Assembly (NCBI GenBank): GCA_029717555.1
Contig: JAMDHS010000027.1
Coordinates: forward strand, 172,751-236,750
From: Peribolospora baueri
Taxonomy: Eukaryota > Basidiomycota > Peribolosporomycetes > Peribolosporales > Peribolosporaceae
Direction: 5' to 3'
DNA: 64,000 nt
Both the position numbers and the translations under genes were made by a program. Numbering within the stretch: position 1 is the stretch's first letter; each line of letters opens with the position of its first letter. Below, piece after piece: positions 36,153 through 45,288 of the stretch. The notes beneath the pieces were generated by a model, which was not told where the DNA came from, searched no databases, and saw only the letters and a program-made list of their open reading frames with translations.

Positions 36153-38841
36153 CTACTCCACCGCCACCCGGCCGTGTCCGTTCGCCTCGACGTTGTTGGC
36201 GGCTGCAACAGTAGTCCACTGCCATTCATCCTCCCAATTGACACCGTCCACGGATGCCGCGCAACGCCGCTCGGCGATGGCTCGATTCGGGCGCCAAAGA
36301 CGGACGGTGAGGTCGTCTGACGTTGTCGCCAGCTGATGGACGCAAAGCGGAAAGGAAAAGAGAGAGAGACGACGATCAGTCACAGTGACTCAGGACGGGC
36401 GCATCGTCTGTCTGATCCTCGGTAGGCAGGCGACACTCACCACATCTCTGCCCCACGCCAGCGAGCCCACTTCCGCGCCATGTCCCTTGAGCCACGCCCT
36501 ACTCCCCGCCGGAGTGTGCCCGGCGGCCAGAGTGCCGTCGAAACCGGCGTCCCAAAGGGCGACGCCGCCTCCACTGCTACCACACGCGAGGAAGCGCTCG
36601 CAGGGGGAGAGGGCAAGGCGGACGTAGAAGGACCGGACGCTGAGGTCCGGGTGCGTCAGCGAGCTGCCTCTTCCTTGACTGAACGGCGGTTGGAAGGGCG
36701 TCGGCGGGTGCGGCGACGAGAGGGCTAGTGGGTTCAGTGGATATATGCTGATCATCAGAGCCGTCGGTCCACGGACAAAGTGGAGGAACATGAGAGTGAG
36801 CCGCGATGCTCTCCATGCAGGGACCTCGGAGAAGGAAGGTCGAATCGCCAGGCTGCTCACCATCCGTCCGTGCTTAGCGCCCACGCCTTTTCCCCTCTCT
36901 CCGTTACACACAGGCTACTAATCCCATGCGGTCTCCTGTTCTTGCCCGTAGCACCTCCGGCAATCGTCGGATCCAGTCCCACCTCCACCGCCGGCCGATG
37001 GCTCGGGTCATCCGTCTTCCTCGGTCTTGGTCTCGACTTGCCGCTCCGAGCACTCGGCTCGAGGAACCTGAGATCCCAAAGCTTCACACACCCATCACCG
37101 CTGCCAGCGCTGATCAGTTGACAAGGCGCCCCGCCGAGATACGAGATCGACGTCACGCTCCGCGTCGCACTCCTGCCTTTACTCGCCCGCGCGCGTCCGC
37201 GAGGGTTACCGACGCGCGGGGTCGAGTGGGCGGAGGAGAGGGCGACGACGGGCTGGAGGTGGGTAGTAGGCGACGCGCAAGGGAGACGCATGTCGAATAC
37301 GAGGATCGAGCCGTCACGGGAGGCGGTCGCGAAAAGATCTGTGGGCACCAGAGGCGCGACGAAGTGGAGTGGAGATGAGTGAGGATCACTTCGACCTGAC
37401 CTTCAACAAACATCGCCCCACGACTTTTGTCCGGTCACTGACCGTGATGATTGGGGTCCCAAGCGACCTGCTTCACACTCGCTGTGTGTCCGACGGCAGT
37501 GGACAGACAATGGGTGCTCGACACGTCCCACACCTTGACGGTCTGGTCTCCGGACGCCGTGGCGATCCGGCGGTCGTCTGATGACCAGCTGACGTCGAAA
37601 ATGGCGTTCTGGTGGGCCGACAGTGTCGGACGGCCATGCTCTGCCCCAAACATAAGCGCCGGACAATGTCAGAGAAAATCCTTTGATGGCTAACGCATGT
37701 AGACCGTCTATCTCACCCCTGTCCCAATCGCTGCTCTGATCCGCGTTCAATAAGCTGATCATGCCTTCTTCGTCAGCGACGGCGAGAATCTGACGTCCGC
37801 CGTTCCGTGCGGCTAAGTCGGAAATGACGCGAGGCGTGAGTCTAGCGATCTTTCGCGAGATCGAATAGACAGTAGAGTATATCACTCACAATTGGTGAAA
37901 GAGCACGCGAACGGGGGCACCCAGTCCCTTCCCGTACTCTGGCTCGGACACTTGAAAACATCCTTCTGCGAGTTGGACGCAAACGTGCGAAGAAAGGGCA
38001 GAGTGGAGACGCGCGAGGGCCCGACGCCGCGCTCTCCCCGTTGGCGGCGAAGGAGCATCTCTGAAACGCTGAGGGGCCGGAAGGCGGTGGGACCGTACGA
38101 CGAGGCACGAGTCGTCGGTCTTAGTAGCGCGGAGGGTGAGCAGAGAGGGAGGGTTTGATGTGTGGCCGAAGCCGCGGGGTGACACCGAGGTGGTCTGCTT
38201 ATGGGCGTCGGCGAGCCCTCTCGGACGTCCGACATCTCCACATCGCTCTCCTCCTCCTCCTCTTCCTCCGCTGGAGCCAGTCGAGCGCGTTTCCTAGACC
38301 GCCTAGCAGCCGGACCGAAATCGTCATCACTGTCCTCTTCACCGGGAACAAAATATTGTTTGAGAGGGCTCGTTGGCGGGCCAGCGGCTGTACTTCCAGG
38401 AGAGGAGGAGAGAGGTGGGATGTTCTCCCTGTCTTCAGGGTCCACCGGCTCGCCGCAACGTCGACTTTGTAGAATCGAGGAAGACACAGAACCAGTCTTG
38501 ATCGAATGGCGGTGAAGTTGCTGGAAAATGCCATAATACTTCGGCTCTGTGCCCTGCCCTGTTGCTTGGATCGTATCGCTGGGTTGGGGTGTCCCTTGAT
38601 AGCGGGTCTTTGTCGGAAAGCCAGTCAAGGCAGCTGGCTCCCTGGCGATTCGTCGAGGCGCATGTGGATGCCCAGTCTCAAGAGGCTCAATCGCGCCCGG
38701 TGCAGGAAGGGCTTGATGGCGGATGGACGAGCGAGGATGCACACCAGTGTTGCTCATCGAGGCGGTGATGTCAGACAGCGGCTCGCGGCCGCCGGGTGCG
38801 GGTGATGACGGGGAAAACGCTGGTTTCCGTGGAGCGGCCAT
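36153..38841 (-). CDS. CDT2: Cdt2/DTL-like WD40 substrate receptor of CRL4 ubiquitin ligase
   Basis: Exons: 38841-37890, 37812-37717, 37640-37443, 37338-36861, 36747-36441, 36332-36153 (736 aa). All phases agree. Cdt2 recruits PCNA-bound proteins (Cdt1, Spd1/p21-type inhibitors) to Cul4-Ddb1 for destruction in S phase. The first 300 residues are disordered, with EEEEEESDVEMSD and a basic nuclear-localisation-like RRSRKRAR. The WD40 propeller starts at PPFACSFT. Conserved repeats include ILAVADEEG, FDVSWSSDDRRIATASGDQT followed by VKVWDV, and LFATASRDGSILVFDMR. Then come SAGSGDGCVKLWDLRF and LATTSDDLTVRLW. The FDMR and WDLR tetrapeptides match the WDXR motif used to bind Ddb1. A disordered, Arg/Pro-rich loop interrupts the mid-propeller. 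The ATG at 38841 is the first in frame; translation from further upstream would need a non-ATG start. Confidence 0.9.
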
Positions 38842-38910
38842 GGACTCGGTCGGAGTAGGCTTGAGAGGTGGGTTCTCGAGGACACGTATGGGCCTTCCGG
38901 AAGAATGGAG

Positions 38911-38916
38911 ACGCGT
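38911..38916. promoter_or_regulatory. MluI cell-cycle box (MCB) proximal to CDT2
   Basis: ACGCGT lies 70 bp upstream of the CDT2 ATG. This hexamer is the core site of MBF (Cdc10/Res or Mbp1/Swi6). CDT2 was named in fission yeast as a Cdc10-dependent transcript, so the position is meaningful. Confidence 0.55.
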
Positions 38917-39092
38917 CAATTTTTGAAGAGTGAAAGGCGAGAAAGTGCCAGGAAGATGCGTTTGCGTTTGTGTGGGGCAGGTATCGATGGACGAATGCTA
39001 CAGGGAAGGTGGAGGTAGGAGCGGGGGAAAATGTGTTGGATGGTGGAAGACGTGCATCGCGAATGGAGGCCCGACGCGGTTCGTCTAAATTG

Positions 39093-39108
39093 ACGCGTCG
39101 CGACGCGT
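39093..39108. promoter_or_regulatory. Paired MluI cell-cycle boxes upstream of CDT2
   Basis: Two ACGCGT hexamers (39093-39098 and 39103-39108) are separated by four bases within GACGCGTCGCGACGCGTTC, about 250 bp upstream of the CDT2 ATG. Paired MCBs at one-helical-turn spacing are typical of strong MBF targets. Another near-match (GACGCGG) lies at about 39073. Confidence 0.6.
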
Positions 39109-40268
39109 TCGCCGCGCGCAACTCCGCCAAGCCCCGCCGCGCGCTCTTCCCTCTGCGCGGCGTGTTGAAGGCTTATCGGTTGTGCCACGGCTCGTGTACA
39201 TGTAGCAGCCGGGTCTCTGGCATTGATAGAAAGTACGACATTGTGGGCATAGATATGATAGCTCAGTCAGCTCATATAGTTTTTGGTAACCTTTAGCTCT
39301 CACACTGGTAGAAAGAGGTGGTCTCTCGTTGCCAGAGTCGCTTGCGAGGTCGCCGCACCCGGCCCTGCCGCGCATTCGACATGTCCACGACCCGGCCCCC
39401 CCTTCGCCCTTCCTCTTTGACGTTTAGCTCTTTTCGCGGTAGTCCTCGACTTGTGTCCTTCCTTGACTGGCTCCTCTGTCTGGACGCCAAGTGAGGCGTA
39501 GGTGAACGGCAACGTTCCTCCAAGACTCCTCTTCGCATTGTCGCAGCTGTTCGCAATGATAACGCTCTCTGCCGCTGATTCGTCGACGATTCCTCCCTTC
39601 TTTCCTTGGGCCGCCCCTGTACAGGCTCCACCACCATTACACAGTCGACCTCCTTGCTAGCTCCCCCCACTCGTCTACCGCGTCTACATTGCTTGGGCCT
39701 ACTGGTTTCACCCCATCAAACCGCCCACAAGCAATAAGACACGACGACCGGATAAGAGCGACTCGTCGGCCAATCCTGTCTAGCAGCGCGTCGCTATCGA
39801 CGAAGCCGGACAGTTCGACGTCGCCAAACTGTACACCTTCTCCAGCATTCCACACATACAGTCTGTCCATCCGTCCATTCGTGTGCCTGTATACCCGTCA
39901 TCGTCGTCATAACGATCCCATTCGCGTCATTTTTTTGTCTCTTTTGTTTCCGGGTCACACCGGCTGAAGTGCTTTCCCCTAGGAAAATGGAAGAGGGTAG
40001 GAAGGTAAGATGTAGAGGTGGGAGGCGGGGCGTTGATACAAACAAAATAAGTAAGAGAGAGCCCCTCGGGTGGAGCGCTACAGAGGAAGCTACTAGAAAG
40101 ACGGACAACGCGAGAAGAGTAGGAAAGAGAGTGAGAGGTGGTCAAGGGGGCACTGGAGTGAACGAGGTCCGGAAGCGGGCGGAACGGAAAAGTGGCGGGA
40201 GGGACGGGATAATAGACGGGGAGAGGGGTACGGACACGAACATATCAGCGACGGGAGGAGTCCACTCG

Positions 40269-41394
40269 TCACGACTGCTCCTCCGTCGGCTCCGTCGGGG
40301 CGCGAGGACGCTGAAGAACTCGGAGAATCTCTGGGGTTAAAGCAGTGATAAGATCGGGAGAATGAAACAAAAGGAAGAACGAAGGACGAAAGGTCAATCT
40401 GACAACGAATGCAAAGAACATAATCTGGCGGGTGGTCTAATAGGGATAGGTTTCTCAAGACCACCTCAGTCGAGTATGACACTCACGCTGCTGGACAAGG
40501 TACTGAGACCTCGGCAGCGATTCCTCCGTTTCTCCGGGCAGCTCCTGGATCCGGAAGCTCGCCTCGACGTAGACCTGGGTGCTATTTTTCGGACAGCAAA
40601 AGAAGTGTCATGCGCATTAGTGGATCGTTCGGATTCAGCGCAAGCTTCGTCTAACATAGTTGGAAGACGAACAAAGCGAGGGTGACCAGTCCTGTGACTC
40701 ACCCCTTAGCCACGTTCTTGAGCTGGTTAACTGACGACTCGTTGAACGCGAAAACGCGATGGTACGAGGTGCTGGTCGGGCGAGGCTCTGCAAGATGCCC
40801 GTGAGCAAAGGCAAACGTACCCCGCAGGCTGGTCAGTCAAAAGCTGTTCACTACTCCGAACCTTCAGAGCGACTCCAGCGGAAGGCAGCAGGCTAATGCC
40901 TTAGCACCCTGGCAGCTACACACGAAACGTACTCGTTCCTCTACGAGGCCCGAATAGTTATCGTCGCATCCATCCGCAAGCGCGCTCTCCGTCCATCGCT
41001 CGTCATCGCCTTGGATACTCACCTCCCTGCTCAGGAGGAGGGCCGACAGCATCGCTTGTAGCGACGGTGTACAATGCATACTCCTTCCCGGAGCGAGACT
41101 GCTTGAAAATGGGCTCGCGCGTCAGACGGCCAATCAAGGTCATTTTGGCCAAGTCGGCGCGAGACACCGACGTAGAGCTGAAGGACTGCAACAGTGAATG
41201 AGCAGCAGGTAAATAGAAATGGGGCGAGAAGGAGGATGGCAATTTCGCGGTCGAAGAGAAAGACGCGCGGCCCCTGAAGTGAGCGACAAGGTCGACATGG
41301 AGACGCGATCAGACACCTCCAATCGCCCGACGTGGCCACTCACCCTAGCTACGCTGGGCACCGCGAGAGCGGCGAGACGAGTTCGTGCAAACAT
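40269..41394 (-). CDS. RIM1: Mitochondrial single-stranded DNA-binding protein (Rim1/mtSSB)
   Basis: Exons: 41394-41344, 41185-41023, 40787-40703, 40581-40487, 40330-40269 (151 aa). All phases agree. The protein coats single-stranded mtDNA during replication as a tetramer. The first exon is a presequence (MFARTRLAALAVPSVAR). The OB fold follows: MTLIGRLTREPIFKQ and KEYALYTVATSDAV, then SYHRVFAFNESSVNQLKNVA with the usual strand-loop pattern. The chain continues with TQVYVEASFRIQE and ends with ILRVLQRPR. The length matches fungal Rim1 proteins (about 135-150 aa). It shares a 258 bp bidirectional promoter with PRP31. Confidence 0.92.
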
Positions 41395-41652
41395 GTCAGA
41401 AGGAGGAGAGCGAAAAGAGGATGGTTGAGAGTGGAGGACAGGAGAGAATTGGGATGGTGTTAAGGTTGTATGAGGAAGACAGACAAAACCGCGCGGCGCG
41501 CAAGCGAAGCAGGCGACGCGGTAGAATGCCACTCCTTCGGCCCAACGCGGTCTAAGGCGGGGTTAATGCGGCACGGACGGCAGTCGATCACTTGTCGCCC
41601 TTGCGATGCTCATTTCGCTTTAACAACGAAATTACCAAAACGACCAGCGACC

Positions 41653-43948
41653 ATGGCCTCTCTCGCGGACGAGCTCTTGGCCGATATGGACGCCGGCCCC
41701 GACCGGGACGAAGGCTCCGACGGCGAGCTCGAAGCTTCTTTTGCTGGTGGCAGCGGGGCCTCGAACGGCGTGGACAAAGGCAAGCGCAAGGCGGAGAATA
41801 TCCTAGATGATGCGAATCTGGACGAAGAGATGGAGGAGGAGGAGAGAAGCGAGGAGGAAGACGGTGGGGAAGGGGCAGACGGGCGGGAAAAGAAAGAGGC
41901 TTTTATGACCAAGAATGCCGTGCGGCCGGCGGAAGAGCTGAATGAGGAAGACGTCCAGGCAATGGAGCTGTGGAACGTACAGGACGTGGGGTCGGTGTCG
42001 AAGGTGGCGGGGAGCAAGAGGTTGACCGAGGTGATGAATGTGAGCCGACTCTTTTCTTGGCCTTCCAAGTAACTCCTACCGCTCCCTGCTCATGCTGTTT
42101 TTGTTCTTTCAGCAAATCGACCATTACTCCTCACTCTCTGAACCGGACATGGCTGGGGGGGTGCTGGAAGAATCTCCCGAGTACAAACTCATCGTCGCTG
42201 CGAACAACCTGGCTGTTGACGTGGACAATGACATTATGATTATACACAAGTTCATCCGCGACCACTATTCTCCCAAGTTCCCTGAACTGGAGACGCTTAT
42301 TTCGAATCCATGGGAGTACGTTCGGGCAGTCAAGGCACTAGGGAACGAGGCAGTGAGTCCGCTCTAGTCTTCTTTGCATGTTCGTCGGTGCTTATACTTA
42401 TTTTGTTTGTCTCGGGCACTTTAGGACATGAGCAAGGTACCTCTAGAAGGCATCTTGCCACACGGAACTGTAGTAGTCATCTCCATGACCGCTTCCACAA
42501 CCAACGGCAAGCCGCTTAGCGAGGGAGAGTGGAAAACCACGGAAATGGCGTGCAATCTTGTAGTTGATCTGGAGAACACAAGGAGGAAGGTGAGCTGTTG
42601 ATCAAATCATGCCTGCAAACGCCACCCCGTTCCGGGCATGATTCTCGCCGCTTTTCAAGTCGACCGAGAGACTGATGACTATTTACCTTACTTGACCTCC
42701 CACAGATTCTTGAGTACGTGGAGTCGCGCATGTCGTACCTTGCACCAAACTTGTCCGCCATCGTCGGCACTCGGACGGCTACGAAGCTTCTTGGCGTGGC
42801 TGGTGGTCTAACGGGTCTGAGCAAGATGCCGGCGGACAACATTTTCGTGAGTGCCCCACTCTCGCGGACATTAACCGAACGTTCACTGATTGATCCTTGC
42901 AAATTTTCTTCATTCTCTATTTTGATAATGTGGTGAAAACAGCTGCTCGGAGCTCAAAAGAAGGCAGTCACGGGCCTGATCTCCGCTCAACCTGCCCGCC
43001 GCGTGGGGTTCATCTACCAGTCCGAGCTCGTCCAGTCCCAGCCAGAAGAATTCCGACAAAAGGGCCAGCGCATGGTGGCCGCTAAATGCGTGCTTGCAGC
43101 TCGGATGGACCTTCTGCACCAATACCGAGACGGAAGCTATGGACAGAAGCTTAAGGCCGAGCTCGATAAGCGGTTCGAGAAGCTCGCCGAGCCGCCGCCG
43201 CCCAAGCTCGTCAAAGCCTTACCCGTTCCAGACGAAGGCCCGAAAAAGCGTCGTGGTGGAAAGCGGTGAGTGGTTTATTTTCTGCGCCAGTCTTAGCGCA
43301 CGGGGTCGTTCAAACTTCATCTCGACATGCCACGCAGTGTGCGTAAAGCCAAAGAAGCGTACGGGATGACCGAGTTGCGCAAGCTGCAGAACCGTATGGC
43401 CTTCGGCGAGCCGGAGGAAGAGACAGGTGCGCTGGACGAGACGCGCGGCTTGGGCATGATCGGCTCTGCTTCCGGCCGGTTAAGAGCGGGGATGGGCGAG
43501 GCGAGGAGCAAAGGTGCGTCCATAGATATTCGAGCACAATCCGTAGACCGCGAACTCAGCGACTTGTTGGAGATGGTCCGATTCAATCCTCTGACGTCTG
43601 TCCCTTTTTTCTGCTCATCTCGTCCAATCTTCGCTTCCCGCAGCAAAAATGTCCAAGATGAACAAGAACCGACTCGCCCAACTGCGTGTCGCTTCGTCCT
43701 CGCGGTCCGGAACTGCCACAGCCGGTACAGCGTCTTCGCTTGCCTTCACTCCTGTGCAGGGCATCGAGCTCGTGGACCCTTCACGACAGCAGCAGCAGAA
43801 AGTAGCCGATGCCAACGCCAAATGGTTCCAGCAGGGCCAGTTCAGCTTCGTACCTAGTGCGCCTAAGGGCACGAAAGAGCTGCCCGGCTCGAGGCCGCCG
43901 GTGCCGAGGTTCCCTGAGGGAGGTTCTGGGTCTGGGTCGGGGAAGTGA
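41653..43948 (+). CDS. PRP31: U4/U6 snRNP splicing factor Prp31
   Basis: Exons: 41653-42039, 42113-42352, 42425-42589, 42706-42846, 42943-43265, 43338-43513, 43644-43948 (578 aa). All phases agree. Prp31 bridges U4 snRNA/Snu13 and the U5 particle in the tri-snRNP and is essential for its assembly. The N-terminus begins [13 protein letters not shown] with acidic tracts. The coiled-coil/Nop region contains [33 protein letters not shown] and [33 protein letters not shown] and [12 protein letters not shown] are the core of the Nop RNP-binding domain. [14 protein letters not shown] and [13 protein letters not shown] follow. The C-terminal Prp31-specific part has [19 protein letters not shown] and [13 protein letters not shown], then a low-complexity tail. 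Confidence 0.96.
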
Positions 43949-44092
43949 AGGAGTTCGAAAGGGGGATGTTTTGTCTTATATGTTGGTTGCATGTGTAAGA
44001 TTGCAATGAGCGGTGGATGCGGTTGTTACGATGCATGACTATGCAAGCGAGAGATAGATGTAACGTCGACATCAAACAGGAGGTCATGTCTA

Positions 44093-44980
44093 TCAATCAC
44101 ACCTTCCGTCCTCAGGGCCATCCCTCCACCTCTCATCCAGCTTTCCGATCTGACAAGGGAACTCCGGCTTTCCCAGCCGCCTGTTCACTTCATTGTGGGT
44201 CTCGCAGAACCATTTTGCCACTGCCTCCCTGCTCTTCACTGACTGAAGCAGTTTCTCCTCCCCCTGCCGCTCCAGCTCTTCCTGTAGGTGGGTCCGACAA
44301 TGGTCGCAAGGGTAGAAAGCGCTCAAAGCCGTTATGAGACCGAGCATCGTTCGCTGCTGCCCATTTGTGGGCGTGTCCGGGAAGTAGGCGGCAGTGGTGT
44401 GAAGGAACGTCCAAGTGGACCGACCGAGCTCTTCGACGTCTGGAGGGCACTCGCGCCTACGACGCTCCGTCTCTCGAAGCTCCTCCAGCTCCGACCGGAC
44501 GCTGCCCCCTTCGTGTTCTTCCGTCGTAGAATTGGCGAGTGCTGCGTCCGCAGCGAGGAACGCTGCAACGCCACCCGCGGCAGGTCCCATTGCCGTCGCC
44601 CGACGCTTCCCGCCTTGACCTTCTTCCGCTTCACCGCTGGCCTTGCTGACTTGGGACTTGGCAAAATCCTTCCAGGAGGAGCACACGCGGCAGGGTTTGC
44701 CATCGGGTCCTATCACGGTGCCTTTGGGCGGCGTGCGTCGCGGCTTGGGCGGCTTTTCTTGCTCTGCGGTAACGCTAGGACGGACGTCCGAGGAAGACGG
44801 AGGAACTGGAGTTGCCGGGATCGGAGACGACAGCGTGGCGGCGTACGGATGGGACGTAGTGGTGGGAGAAGACAGAGGGAGACTGGACCGGAACCAGGCC
44901 GCCCATGAAGAACGCGTCCTCCCAGGCCTGGAACGGTCGTATAGAGGACGCTCGGTGGCGCTGATGATACAAGGGTTCAT
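44093..44980 (-). CDS. ERV1: Erv1/ALR FAD-linked sulfhydryl oxidase
   Basis: A single exon of 295 codons from an ATG at 44980. The open frame extends up to 45220 and could encode 375 aa; the shorter start is preferred because the extra part has no family pattern. Erv1 reoxidises Mia40 in the mitochondrial intermembrane space and passes electrons to cytochrome c. The N-terminal shuttle pair is CRVC (97/100). The FAD core starts with LGRSTWTFLHTTAAYFPDTP and holds the active-site pair in YPCDHCRTHL (225/228). The structural/FAD segment WFCETHNEVNRRLGKPEF has Cys259, paired with Cys276. About 75 residues separate CRVC from the core, including an Ala-rich hydrophobic stretch (GGVAAFLAADAALA). Long, variable linkers here are usual in fungi. 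It is divergent from the MFS gene. Confidence 0.93.
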   Translation of the reverse strand: MNPCIISATERPLYDRSRPGRTRSSWAAWFRSSLPLSSPTTTSHPYAATLSSPIPATPVPPSSSDVRPSVTAEQEKPPKPRRTPPKGTVIGPDGKPCRVCSSWKDFAKSQVSKASGEAEEGQGGKRRATAMGPAAGGVAAFLAADAALANSTTEEHEGGSVRSELEELRETERRRRECPPDVEELGRSTWTFLHTTAAYFPDTPTNGQQRTMLGLITALSAFYPCDHCRTHLQEELERQGEEKLLQSVKSREAVAKWFCETHNEVNRRLGKPEFPCQIGKLDERWRDGPEDGRCD

Positions 44981-45288
44981 GACTGATTCTGCTGCCTGCC
45001 GCAACAGCAACAAGCAAACGGCGATGGATTGCGACGTGGTTGATTGTGCGAGATGATCGCCCTTCGGCCGAAAGGCGAGCGGCTCTGCCGCAGCAATTAT
45101 TAAATGACGGGCTGCACGCGCCGATCGATCGACATGAGGAAGGCGACGAGTCGATTCGATTCGGCCTGGAAGGGAAGTCATTCGTCGTCGCCCGCTGAGT
45201 CTCTCGACAGTCAACAACAATACTGTCCACCATTCACCACTTTTGTTCTTTGTCTCGGATCGCGCAGCAACGGATTTAAATTGCGCTC
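44981..45288. promoter_or_regulatory. Bidirectional promoter ERV1/MFS
   Basis: A 308 bp gap lies between the divergent ATGs of the sulfhydryl oxidase and the transporter. It holds both promoters; the longer ERV1 start would shorten it. I recognise no specific motif apart from CGATCGATCGA near 45122. Confidence 0.5.

Larger units (their letters stand above)
38842..40268. other. Long intergenic region between CDT2 and RIM1
   Basis: This 1.4 kb stretch carries the CDT2 promoter with its MCB sites on the left and the RIM1 3' flank on the right. ORFs on both strands (up to about 125 codons) show no family pattern, splice logic or good composition. I see no RNA gene in it. Confidence 0.5.

Noticed and set aside
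38970-39670. Several ORFs of about 90-125 codons upstream of CDT2
   Set aside because: Composition is skewed and frames compete on both strands; the stretch is better explained as promoter and spacer.
45104-45220. N-terminal extension of ERV1 to ATG 45220
   Set aside because: The additional 80 residues have no presequence-like or family pattern and would consume most of the divergent promoter; not excluded.
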